Source: Mesorhizobium sp. WSM4311 (lineage in GTDB: Bacteria > Pseudomonadota > Alphaproteobacteria > Rhizobiales > Rhizobiaceae). Taken from it: 64,000 nt of DNA. Position numbers and translations under genes: made by a program. Shown piece after piece: positions 25,262-33,338 of this stretch (position 1 is its first letter; the number at the start of each line of letters is the position of its first letter). The stretch covers positions 310,001-374,000 of the forward strand of contig NZ_NSFV01000005.1 in NCBI RefSeq assembly GCF_002295115.1, written 5' to 3'. The notes below the pieces were generated by a model, which saw only the letters and a program-made list of their open reading frames with translations, ran no database searches and had not been told where the DNA came from.

Positions 25262-25520
25262 ACAATCATCCCAAGCAGGATTGCATCTGGCGGCTGAGCA
25301 TGTCGCGCCCGCTCCGGCGGCGCCGACTGTCACCATTCGCCGGCAGCCCGCCGACCGGACGAGCCATGCGACCAGCGATGCCGACCGCGCCCATAGGGCG
25401 CGCTGGGATAGAACAGATCCGGCACCAACATTCGTGATAGGATTCGCGCACCGATTTGCCAGACTGTAGAGGACGGCTTGCCGAATGCGTGACACGCCCC
25501 CGTGAAATCGAAGTGATCCT

Positions 25521-26897
25521 ATGCCGACCGCACCAACACTTGAACTTCGCCGCTATTCGCGCCTGAAAAATTTGCGGGCGCGGGCAGAACGCCACGGTGC
25601 TGCATTGCAGTTCTGGGCGCGTACGGCATCGCTCGCCGTGATCTCCTGCTTCTTTTCATTGATCAGCCGCTGGGATGCTTCGCTGCTCTTCGTGCTGGCG
25701 GGCCTCGTGCTGTTCCAGCTCGTCGGCCTGATCCAGTTTCTCTTTGCGCGCCGTCGCACGGCGCGATGGTGGATCGGTTACCTCGTCGGTACGCTGGACA
25801 TCATTCTGTTGACCGTTCTGCTGGTAACGCCCAACCCGTTTTCCCAGGAGGCCGCGCCAGCCGCGATGCAACTGCGCGAGGGCAGCTTCAAATTCCTGCT
25901 GATTTTCGTATGCCTTGGCGCGCTGACCCTTTCGACACGATTGGCGCTCTATCTCGGCGCGCTCGCGGCCTTGACGTGGGCGATCGGGGTGGGATGGGTG
26001 ATTTCTTATCCGGGAACCGTCATTCCGGCGACGAACCTCTATTCGCTGCCGGTGAAAGAGCGACTGAACCTCTATCTCAACCCCAATTTCGTCGATACAT
26101 TCGCGCAGGCGACCAACGTGTTGGTCGTGCTGATTATCGGCGCGATCATGGCGCTGGTCGTCTCTCGTTCCCGACGTCTGTCGGAAGACTATGTCAAGGC
26201 AGAGCGCGCCCGCGCCAATCTCGCCCGGCATTTTTCGCCCAATGTCGTCGACCAGCTCGCCACCGATGACGAGCCCTTCGGCCCGGTCCGCCGGCAGGAT
26301 ATCGCGGTGCTGTTCGCCGACATTGTCGGCTTCACACACTATTCCGAGGATCATCCGGCCGAAGCAGTGTTCGAACTTCTGCGTCAGTTCCACCGTCGCA
26401 TGGAGCAGGTCGTTTTCGACCACAATGGCACCGTCGATAACTATATCGGCGATTGCATCATGGCGACATTCGGGGTTCCGCAAGCCAGCCATGACGACGC
26501 CACTCGCGCCATCCAGTGCGCTGAAGCGATGGTCGCCGCTCTCGAAGACTGGAATGTGCAGCGGGTGTCCAGGGGATATCCGCCGCTGGACGTTCGGATC
26601 GGTGCACAATATGGTGCAGTCGTCATCGGCGCGGTCGGCAGCGAGCGCAATCTGTCCTTCGCGGTGGTGGGCGACACCGTCAACGTCGCCAGCCGTTTGC
26701 AGTCGCTCTGCCGGGAGCTTCAGGCGAATATTTGCTTTGGGTCACGACTGATTGAGGCCGCGAAGGCGGAATCGCCCACGGCACGGTTGAATGCGCGCGA
26801 TCATGGACCGGTGAGCATCCGCGGCCGCGACGAACCGGTCCATGTCTGGGTCGAACGCAGAGCCGAAAGCCAGGGCACTGTCGCGGTCTCGGCATGA
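25521..26897 (+). CDS. Membrane-anchored class III adenylate/guanylate cyclase
   Basis: A 458-residue protein with about six membrane helices in residues 35-215 and a cytoplasmic class III cyclase domain from about 255. The metal-binding Asp residues are visible as D267 in LFADIVGFTHYSE and D311 in YIGDCIMATFG, and the dimer-interface/substrate region is VVGDTVNVASRLQ. It makes cAMP (or cGMP) in response to a signal sensed by the membrane part. Rhizobia carry many such cyclases. It is monocistronic, followed by a family A repeat. Confidence 0.88.
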   Translation: MPTAPTLELRRYSRLKNLRARAERHGAALQFWARTASLAVISCFFSLISRWDASLLFVLAGLVLFQLVGLIQFLFARRRTARWWIGYLVGTLDIILLTVLLVTPNPFSQEAAPAAMQLREGSFKFLLIFVCLGALTLSTRLALYLGALAALTWAIGVGWVISYPGTVIPATNLYSLPVKERLNLYLNPNFVDTFAQATNVLVVLIIGAIMALVVSRSRRLSEDYVKAERARANLARHFSPNVVDQLATDDEPFGPVRRQDIAVLFADIVGFTHYSEDHPAEAVFELLRQFHRRMEQVVFDHNGTVDNYIGDCIMATFGVPQASHDDATRAIQCAEAMVAALEDWNVQRVSRGYPPLDVRIGAQYGAVVIGAVGSERNLSFAVVGDTVNVASRLQSLCRELQANICFGSRLIEAAKAESPTARLNARDHGPVSIRGRDEPVHVWVERRAESQGTVAVSA

Positions 26898-26965
26898 TGC
26901 AGGCCGCCATGTGAAACGCCTGCACCTCGGCCGTATAGGCCGCGCTACAGGGGCATGTCCTGACC

Positions 26966-27071
26966 TAGAGCAATCCCAGGAAAAGTGTGAAACGGTTTTC
27001 CGTCCGGAATTGCGTTAAAACAAAGAGTTAGAGCGGGTTGCCGTTTCCGTGAAACGGTGAACTGCTCTAGG
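26966..27071. repeat. Palindromic repeat family A, copy 4 (long form)
   Basis: It begins tagagcaatcccaggaaaag, continues through ttttccgtccggaattgc and aaaacaaagagttagagcgg, and ends with ccgtttccgtgaaacgg and gctctagg. It has the same two-part structure as the copy at 5301-5401. Here it is not at a gene's stop codon, though the element itself starts and ends with tag/cta. Confidence 0.75.
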
Positions 27072-27080
27072 CCGAAGCCA

Positions 27081-27908
27081 TCACGTGTCTGGGACGATTG
27101 CTCCAGCCTTTGCGGCTCCGGCGTCTGTGCTTGCCTTGTCGTCCCAGACCATCTGCCGGTAGTCGAAACCATATTCCAGCGTCGGCTTGACGATGCGGAA
27201 AAACGGCGACAGGTCGAAGTCGCGCGGCGTGTAGAGCGAGTGGTGGCGAATGTGCAGGATCTCCTTGCGCATATAGCTCGACTGCGCCGACGCGCGGCCC
27301 GGCACACGGGTGATCTCGGGCAGGATCGGGTAGTGGATCTCGCCATAGGCCTCGGCGATGAGCGAGGAGCAGATGGCCCGCGTCGGATTGCCGGAGCCGA
27401 AGGCCAGCATGCGGCGGCGCCAGCGCACCGGCACCGGCGGCGTCGGGAAGAAGTAGCGCAACATGTCGAAAATGTTCTTGAGGTCGTATCTCAGGCCAAG
27501 CTTGCCGATCATGAAGGCGACGACATGATCGCGGTCCTCCGGAGTGAGCCCGCTCGCCCGGCAGATGCGGGTGTTGTAGGTGCGATAGCGCGACAGGGGT
27601 ACCGCCACGCAGCCTTCGCCGAGCGTCACCTCGATCAGCCGCCGCCGCTCGGTTCCGTCCTCCGGTTCGGCCAGCGCGTCGCCGACATAGAAGGCCGCAT
27701 GCGACCATGTCGACTGGGTGAGGTATTTGATCGCCGCCGAAATCCTCTGGTTGCCTTCGATCAGCAGAATGTCGCCCGGCTCCAGCGTGCGGCGCAGCGT
27801 CTCGGCGTCGGATGGGGTATAGGGCTCATAGCCGGAGGATTCTTGCTGCAGCCGGCCGGCAAGCCAGCGGCCAAGTCGATCCAGAAGCGTGTCGCCGGGC
27901 TCGGTCAT
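27081..27908 (-). CDS. YiiX-like permuted NlpC/P60 hydrolase
   Basis: A 275-residue protein. LEPGDILLIEGNQRISAAIKYLTQSTWSHAAFYVGD (residues about 42-77) holds the catalytic His, and TRAICSSLIAEAY (about 176) the catalytic Cys: His before Cys, as in the circularly permuted YiiX/YebB group. It has no signal peptide or lipobox. Members are predicted amidases or thioesterases acting on lipids or peptides. ATG 27908 fits the family length. It stands alone. Confidence 0.75.
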   Translation of the reverse strand: MTEPGDTLLDRLGRWLAGRLQQESSGYEPYTPSDAETLRRTLEPGDILLIEGNQRISAAIKYLTQSTWSHAAFYVGDALAEPEDGTERRRLIEVTLGEGCVAVPLSRYRTYNTRICRASGLTPEDRDHVVAFMIGKLGLRYDLKNIFDMLRYFFPTPPVPVRWRRRMLAFGSGNPTRAICSSLIAEAYGEIHYPILPEITRVPGRASAQSSYMRKEILHIRHHSLYTPRDFDLSPFFRIVKPTLEYGFDYRQMVWDDKASTDAGAAKAGAIVPDT

Positions 27909-27963
27909 GGTAGAGCGTGACTAGCACGGCCCGGCGGGGGAGTGCCAGCGCGCCGGCGTTTGG

Positions 27964-28908
27964 TCAGCCGGCGGAAGCGCTCGTCTCGTCATGCGGCGTC
28001 GGGCTGGCCAGGTCGTCGCGCGCCTTGCGGGCCAGTTTGCGTGTCGAGCGCTTGGGGCTGTCGCCGAACAGCTCAGCCGCCTCGGCAAGGCAGGATTTCC
28101 TCAGGCGCTTCTCCGAACGCTTCAAGAGCTTGCCGAGAAGCTTTGTGTCCTGGTGCGGCCCCAGCGGCTCGTCGTCCGCCTCGAGCAGGGCGCGCATGAC
28201 GAACAGGTCATGCAGTTCGCCGAGCCGCTCGCCCAGTTCATCGACCGCCTTGCGCCGCGCCTTGATCGGCGTCGGCCACAGCCGGCCCAGCAGGGACAGG
28301 TGCATGCCATGCGTTTTGGCGGCCTTGCGCAAATCATGGAAATCATTGGCTTCGCCGCGCGCGCCGGCCTTGTCGAGCGCCTTTTTGGCGCGGCGCAGAG
28401 TGACGCGTGCACCTTCGGCAAGCACGTCGGCCGCCTGTTCCGGCTGGTCGGGCAAGGCGAGGCTTTCGATCCGCTTGATGCCGTCTTCGCAGGCAGCGGT
28501 CGCCGCGCCGATCGCTGCTTCGAGGCCGGCGCCTTCATGCAAATCGTGCTGACGGGCGACCAGCCTGTCGCGCACGGCGTCGAGCCCGCCATCGGCGCTC
28601 TCCTTGGGAAAAGCCGCCGCCAGCCGGTCGAGGGTCTCGATCAGCGCCGTTGCCTCGCGCGGAGCGGCAAGCAGCGCCGCCACGTTGCGATAGCATTGGT
28701 TCTCTGTCGTGCAGAATGTTTCGGCGCCGGAATGAACCAGCCGCAGCAAGGCACGCGCGCTCTTCAGCCGCTTGCGGCATTTGTGCAGCCCCTGTTCCGG
28801 CCGGCTGCGCGCCGCATCCAGATGCTGGAGCGCCTTGCCGATCTCCGCGGCAAGGATGCGTCTGACCTCGCCGGTCAGCGGCAGGCGCGGGTCGATGCGA
28901 AAGCTCAT
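27964..28908 (-). CDS. CHAD-domain protein
   Basis: A 314-residue helical protein with conserved basic residues and His typical of CHAD domains: LHKCRKRLKSARALLRLV near residue 42 and NDFHDLRKAAKTHGMHLSLLG near residue 188. CHAD domains bind inorganic polyphosphate. The Lys/Arg-rich C-terminus (SPKRSTRKLARKARD) could add to anion binding. Its start overlaps the CYTH gene's stop by 4 bases, and CHAD/CYTH pairs are common. Confidence 0.85.
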   Translation of the reverse strand: MSFRIDPRLPLTGEVRRILAAEIGKALQHLDAARSRPEQGLHKCRKRLKSARALLRLVHSGAETFCTTENQCYRNVAALLAAPREATALIETLDRLAAAFPKESADGGLDAVRDRLVARQHDLHEGAGLEAAIGAATAACEDGIKRIESLALPDQPEQAADVLAEGARVTLRRAKKALDKAGARGEANDFHDLRKAAKTHGMHLSLLGRLWPTPIKARRKAVDELGERLGELHDLFVMRALLEADDEPLGPHQDTKLLGKLLKRSEKRLRKSCLAEAAELFGDSPKRSTRKLARKARDDLASPTPHDETSASAG

Positions 28909-29378
28909 GCGGCGATCTCCGGTATCCCCCCGAGGGCGAGCGACGCGTTGTAGAATTTCTGCTCGCCTGTCACTTCGCGGCCGAGCCAGTCAGGCAGCAT
29001 TTCGTCCGGCACATCTTCCGGAGTCTCGAGTTCGGCCACCACAAGTCCCGCGAGTGCACCGCCAAAGACATCGACTTCATAGAGATAGCCGCGATGCCTA
29101 ACATGGTGACGTGTCTTCTCGATGACACGTCCGATGGCGAAGTCCAGCATTTCCAGGGCATCCGCCAGAGGGATCGGATATTCGTACTCGTCGCGCTCGC
29201 GAGCGCCACTGCCGAATTTGAGCGTCAGCTTGGCGGAAGCGCCGTCGCTGATGCGGATGCGGACGGTTCGCCCGGGCGCCGTGGCGAGATAGAACTGGAG
29301 GATGCCGATATCCGCCTCGGCCAGCTCCCGCCATGCGGTGCTGGAGACCAGGAACTTGCGCTCGACTTCCTTGCCCAT
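28905..29378 (-). CDS. CYTH-domain protein (triphosphate tunnel metalloenzyme)
   Basis: A 157-residue protein starting MGKEVERKFLV, the ExExK signature of CYTH/TTM enzymes. Charged tunnel strands follow: TVRIRISDGASAKLTLKFG, RDEYEYPIPLADA, IEKTRHHVRHRGYLYEVDVFGG and LVVAELETPEDV. Members hydrolyse triphosphates, often inorganic tripolyphosphate, with Mg or Mn. It is translationally coupled to the polyphosphate-binding CHAD gene. Confidence 0.87.
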   Translation of the reverse strand: MGKEVERKFLVSSTAWRELAEADIGILQFYLATAPGRTVRIRISDGASAKLTLKFGSGARERDEYEYPIPLADALEMLDFAIGRVIEKTRHHVRHRGYLYEVDVFGGALAGLVVAELETPEDVPDEMLPDWLGREVTGEQKFYNASLALGGIPEIAA

Positions 29379-29436
29379 GGCCGCGCACTAAAGCGTTTGG
29401 CGCGGGCGATGGCAAGACAACTCCGAACAGAAGTTG

Positions 29437-29462
29437 ACTTTAATCAATCGATTGATTAAAGT
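29437..29462. promoter_or_regulatory. Perfect 26-bp palindromic operator upstream of tetR gene
   Basis: The half-site ACTTTAATCAATC (29437-29449) is followed immediately by its exact complement GATTGATTAAAGT (29450-29462), ending six bases before the regulator's ATG. TTGACT at 29434-29439 may be a -35 box overlapping it. Position and symmetry fit autorepression by the TetR protein. Confidence 0.75.
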
Positions 29463-29468
29463 ACTGTC

Positions 29469-30212
29469 ATGATCAAATTGCCCGACGCCAAAAATTCCCG
29501 CCGCGAGACATCTCCGGCGGAGCCTACCCGCGCCGCGCTCGTGCAGGCGGCGCTGAAACTGTTCGGCCGGCAGGGTTTCGATGGCACCTCGACCCGGGAG
29601 ATCGCGGCCGCGGCGCAGGCCAATATCGGCTCCATCGCCTATCATTTCGGCGGCAAGGAAGGCCTCCGCGCCGCCGTCGCCGACTATATCGTCGAGACTA
29701 TCCAGGCGGTCGCCTCCCAGGCACTGGCAGCCGGTCAGGCGCCAGCCGGTGGCCGTGCCGCGCCGGCGGGCGATGCGGAGGCGGCGCGCGCGCAGCTTTT
29801 CGCGGCGATAGAGGGGATCGTCGGCTTCGTCGTGGCGCAGCCGCGCGCCGGCGAGATCGTGCAATTCTTGCTACGCGAACTGCAGCATCCCACCGCTGCG
29901 CTCGACCGCATCTATGAAGGCGTGTTCGAGCCGGCGCATCGCCGGCTATGTCATCTCTGGGAGCAGGCGACCGGCGAGCCGGCCGAAAGCGAGCGGACCC
30001 GGCTCACCGTGTTCACGCTGATCGGCCAGGTCGTCTATTTTCGCATCGGCCGCGAGGCGGTGAAGCGCCGCATGGGCTGGCACGACATCGGCGCCGCCGA
30101 GGCCGCCAAGGTCGCGGCCGTCACGACGGACAATCTCAGCGCCATGCTGGCCGCCCGAATGGGATCAAAACCCCAAATGGGATCAAAACCCCCAATTGGA
30201 TCAAAACAATGA
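29469..30212 (+). CDS. TetR-family regulator (CecR-like)
   Basis: A 247-residue repressor. The N-terminal HTH is RAALVQAALKLFGRQGFDGTSTREIAAAAQANIGSIAYHFGGKEGLRAAV. The C-terminal ligand domain contains EIVQFLLRELQHPTAALDRIYEGVFEP, as in CecR/YbiH. In E. coli CecR controls the ybhGFSR exporter, and the same types of genes follow here. The last 17 residues are a repeat tail (MGSKPQ, MGSKPP, IGSKQ) encoded by a tandem DNA repeat. The stop overlaps the next start (ATGA). Confidence 0.87.
   Translation: MIKLPDAKNSRRETSPAEPTRAALVQAALKLFGRQGFDGTSTREIAAAAQANIGSIAYHFGGKEGLRAAVADYIVETIQAVASQALAAGQAPAGGRAAPAGDAEAARAQLFAAIEGIVGFVVAQPRAGEIVQFLLRELQHPTAALDRIYEGVFEPAHRRLCHLWEQATGEPAESERTRLTVFTLIGQVVYFRIGREAVKRRMGWHDIGAAEAAKVAAVTTDNLSAMLAARMGSKPQMGSKPPIGSKQ
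30160..30208 (+). repeat. Short tandem repeat in the tetR 3' end
   Basis: Three copies of a unit containing gggatcaaaaccc (the last shortened to ggatcaaaac) at a spacing of about 18 bases encode the C-terminal tail of the TetR protein. They end just before the ATG of the HlyD gene. Confidence 0.7.
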
Positions 30213-31162
30213 GTTTCCTCTGCTCCTTGCCGCTTGCCGCTCAACTCTTCGGCGCCTGTGCGCCCGCCGCTCCGCTCGCCGTCGGCTATGTCGAGGGCGA
30301 CTATGTGCTGCTGGCGCCGATCGAGGTGGCGCAGGTCGAGACCGTCGCCGTCAAGCGCGGCGATCGCGTCACGCCGGGGGCGACGGTGGTGACGCTGGAA
30401 AGCGCCGACGCCAGGATCGCGGTGGCGCAGGCCGAGGCAAGCCTCGCGCAGGCGCAGGCGCAGCTCGCCGATCTGCAGGTCGGCAAGCGGCCGGAAGAGA
30501 TCGCCGCACTCAAGGCGCAGGTCGACATGGCCAAGGCGCAGGCCGACGACGCCAAGCGCAAATACGACCGCGCCGCCGATCTGTTCAAGCGCGGCACCGG
30601 CACCCAGGCCGACTACGACACCGCCTCGGCGACGCTGGAGACCGCCAACGCCCAGGTCGGCCAGGCGCAGGCCAATCTCGCCGTCGGCGGCCTGCCGGCG
30701 CGGCCCGAGACGATCAAGGCCGCCGACAATCAGGTCAAGCAGGCGCAGGCAACCCTGCGGCAGGCCGAGTGGCGGCTGTCCAAGCGCACGCTCGCCGCCC
30801 CTTCGCCCGGCCGCGTCAACGACGTCATCCGCAATCCCGGCGACACCGCCGGCCCGACCGCGCCGGTCATCTCGATGCTGCCTGACGGCGCGGTGAAGCT
30901 CAGCGTCTACATACCGGAGGCCGCCTTCGCCTCGGTCAGGATCGGCAGCCTGCTCAGCGTCCATTGCGACGGCTGCGGCCCCGATGTGAAGGCGCGCGTC
31001 AGCTATGTCTCGCCCGATCCCGAATTCACCCCGCCGGTGATCTATTCGCTCGAGAACCGGCAGAAGCTGGTCTATCTGGTCGAGGCGCGGCCGGAGGGCG
31101 ACGCCGGCCCGCTGCAGCCCGGCCAGATCGTCGATGTCGACCTTGCGGAAACGGCCAAATGA
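30209..31162 (+). CDS. HlyD-family membrane fusion protein (YbhG-like)
   Basis: A 317-residue periplasmic adaptor from ATG 30209. The N-terminus is hydrophobic with a possible lipobox-like LFGAC. The lipoyl half-motif (VLLAPIEVAQVETVAVKRGDRVTPGATVVTLES) is followed by a long Ala/Gln-rich coiled-coil hairpin (about residues 65-190), the second lipoyl half (RTLAAPSPGRVNDVIRNPGDTAGP) and a beta-barrel. It links the inner-membrane ABC exporter to the envelope. It overlaps both neighbours by 4 bases. Confidence 0.87.
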   Translation: MSFLCSLPLAAQLFGACAPAAPLAVGYVEGDYVLLAPIEVAQVETVAVKRGDRVTPGATVVTLESADARIAVAQAEASLAQAQAQLADLQVGKRPEEIAALKAQVDMAKAQADDAKRKYDRAADLFKRGTGTQADYDTASATLETANAQVGQAQANLAVGGLPARPETIKAADNQVKQAQATLRQAEWRLSKRTLAAPSPGRVNDVIRNPGDTAGPTAPVISMLPDGAVKLSVYIPEAAFASVRIGSLLSVHCDGCGPDVKARVSYVSPDPEFTPPVIYSLENRQKLVYLVEARPEGDAGPLQPGQIVDVDLAETAK

Positions 31163-32079
31163 ATGCCATCGACGTTCACGGCCTGGTCAAGCGGTTCGGC
31201 GACAAGACCGTCGTCGACCATGTGACGATGTCGGTCGCCGAGGGCGAGATCGTCGGCTTCCTCGGCCCCAACGGTTCGGGCAAGACCACCACCATCCGCA
31301 TCATGTGCGGCCTGCTGACGCCCGACGAAGGCGAAGGCACGGTGCTGGGTTTCAACATCCGCACCGACTCGCTCAGCATCAAGCGCGAAGTCGGCTACAT
31401 GACGCAGAAATTCTCGTTCTACGAGGATCTGACGATCGGCGAGAATCTCGAATTCGTGGCGCGGCTCTACCAGCTGAAACCGGTCGAGGACTATGTCGCC
31501 AGGACGCTTGATGAACTCGGCCTCGCCTCGCGCCGCGACCAGCTGGCCGGCACGCTGTCCGGCGGCTGGAAGCAGCGGCTGGCGCTCGCCGCCTGCATCA
31601 TGCACAAGCCGAAATTGCTGCTGCTCGACGAGCCGACGGCCGGCGTCGACCCGAAGGCGCGGCGCGAATTCTGGGACGAGATCCATCGCCTCGCCAGCGG
31701 CGGGCTGACCGTGCTGGTCTCGACCCACTACATGGACGAGGCCGAGCGCTGCCACCGCATCAGCTACATCTCCTATGGCAAGATGCTGGCCACCGGCACC
31801 GTTGAGGAGGTGGTGAAAAACGCCGGCCTGACGACGTTCGTGGTGCAGGGTCCACAGCTCGCCAAGGTGGCCGAAGAGCTGCAGGGCCGCCGCGGTGTCG
31901 ACCAGGTGGCGCCGTTCGGCGCCACGCTGCATGTCGTCGGTTCCGACAGGAAGAAGCTCGAGGCAGCCCTCGCCGATGTCGAGAAGGAGCACAAGGGCGT
32001 GACCGTGGTGCCAGGCGAAACCAGCCTGGAGGACGTCTTCATCCAGTTCATGTCGGGGTCGAAGGACAATATGGCATGA
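31159..32079 (+). CDS. ABC exporter ATP-binding protein (YbhF-like, single domain)
   Basis: A 306-residue ATPase from ATG 31159. Walker A is GPNGSGKTT at 36-44, the Q-loop YMTQKFSFYEDLT, the signature LSGGWKQRLALAACIMHKP, Walker B LLLLDEPTAGVDP and the H-loop VSTHYMDEAERC. It has one nucleotide-binding domain, whereas E. coli YbhF has two. The C-terminal ~80 residues form a regulatory tail ending EDVFIQFMSGSKDNMA. It drives the ABC-2 permease next door. Confidence 0.87.
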   Translation: MNAIDVHGLVKRFGDKTVVDHVTMSVAEGEIVGFLGPNGSGKTTTIRIMCGLLTPDEGEGTVLGFNIRTDSLSIKREVGYMTQKFSFYEDLTIGENLEFVARLYQLKPVEDYVARTLDELGLASRRDQLAGTLSGGWKQRLALAACIMHKPKLLLLDEPTAGVDPKARREFWDEIHRLASGGLTVLVSTHYMDEAERCHRISYISYGKMLATGTVEEVVKNAGLTTFVVQGPQLAKVAEELQGRRGVDQVAPFGATLHVVGSDRKKLEAALADVEKEHKGVTVVPGETSLEDVFIQFMSGSKDNMA

Positions 32080-32094
32080 GACAATATGGCATGA
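32065..32094 (+). repeat. Perfect 15-bp tandem duplication at gene junction
   Basis: GACAATATGGCATGA occurs at 32065-32079 and again at 32080-32094. The first copy holds the ATPase stop and one candidate permease start (ATG 32076); the second holds another (ATG 32091). Confidence 0.85.
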
Positions 32095-33227
32095 ACAGCG
32101 TCTTCTCCTTCGCCCGGCTCGGCGCGCTGCTGATCAAGGAGTTCATCCAGATGCGGCGCGACCGCATCACCTTCGCCATGATGCTCGGCGTGCCGCTGCT
32201 GCAGCTCATTCTGTTCGGCTTCGCCATCAACAACGATCCCAAGGGCTTGCCGACGGCGCTGGTGGCGATGAGCAACGACCAGTATACGCGCGCCATGGTC
32301 TCGGCGCTGCAGGTGACGGGCTACTACCATTTCGACCATGTCACCGAGAGCGCCGAAGAGGCGGAGTTCCTGATGGCGCGCGGCGACGTTTCCTTCGTCG
32401 TCACCATCCCGGCCGACTTCGCCAGCCGGGTCGAGCGCGGCGACAATCCGCAGATCCTGATCGAGGCCGACGCGACCGATCCCTCGGCCGCGAGCGGCGC
32501 CATTTCCACGCTGAGCACGGTGGCGAGCCAGGCACTGCTGCGCGCGCAAGGCATGCAGGCGGCCGCCGCCGAGAATGCCAGGCAGCAGCTGCAGGTGGTG
32601 GTGCACCATCGCTACAATCCCGAAGGCATTTCGCAATACAACATCGTGCCCGGCCTGCTCGGCGTCATCCTGCAGATGACCATGGTGATGATGACGGCCA
32701 TGGCGCTGACCCGCGAAACCGAGCGCGGCACGATGGAAAACCTGCTCGCCATGCCGTCCAGTCCGGCCGAGATCATGCTGGGCAAGGTGCTGCCCTTCCT
32801 TGTCGTCGGCGCGGTGCAGGTCGCGGTGGTGCTGGTGGCGGCGAAGCTTCTGTTCGATATCCCGTTCGTCGGCAGCCTGACGCTGCTGTTGTCGTCGGTA
32901 CTTGTCTTCGTGCTGTCGCTGGTGCTGCTCGGCTACACCATCTCGACCATGGCCCGCTCGCAGATGCAGGCCATGCAGCTCACCTTCTTTTTCTTCCTGC
33001 CGTCGCTGCTGTTGTCCGGCTTCATGTTCCCCTATCGCGGCATGCCGGGCTGGGCCCAGGCGCTGGGCGAAATCTTCCCGCTGACGCATTTCCTGCGCAT
33101 CACCCGCGCGGTGATGCTGAAGGGCGCCGACTTCCATGCCATCGCCACCGAGATCGGCTGGCTGGCCGTGTTCGTGCTGGTGTTCGCGGGCACCGCGCTC
33201 TTGCGGTTCAGGCGCACGCTGGACTGA
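32076..33227 (+). CDS. ABC-2 type transporter permease (YbhS/YbhR-like)
   Basis: A 383-residue permease. Helix 1 is near residues 33-52 (FAMMLGVPLLQLILFGFAI), followed by a large periplasmic domain (about 55-190) and five C-terminal helices. The family loop ALTRETERGTMENLLAMPSSPAEIMLGK and the LPSLLLSGFMFPYRGMPGWAQALGEIFPLTHFLRI segment are clear. E. coli has two permeases, YbhS and YbhR; here one is present and would homodimerise. The start is 32076 (overlapping the ATPase stop) or 32091, because of a tandem duplication. Confidence 0.87.
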   Translation: MRQYGMNSVFSFARLGALLIKEFIQMRRDRITFAMMLGVPLLQLILFGFAINNDPKGLPTALVAMSNDQYTRAMVSALQVTGYYHFDHVTESAEEAEFLMARGDVSFVVTIPADFASRVERGDNPQILIEADATDPSAASGAISTLSTVASQALLRAQGMQAAAAENARQQLQVVVHHRYNPEGISQYNIVPGLLGVILQMTMVMMTAMALTRETERGTMENLLAMPSSPAEIMLGKVLPFLVVGAVQVAVVLVAAKLLFDIPFVGSLTLLLSSVLVFVLSLVLLGYTISTMARSQMQAMQLTFFFFLPSLLLSGFMFPYRGMPGWAQALGEIFPLTHFLRITRAVMLKGADFHAIATEIGWLAVFVLVFAGTALLRFRRTLD

Positions 33228-33338
33228 CGGGCGCTCGCAGGAAGGTCGCTGAAAGGCTACCCTACGTGCAAGCCTCTTGATTGGATGGCAGCCCGTCGGA
33301 CCGCGCCGATGGTGGGCACGGCTGAGAGGATAGGGCGA

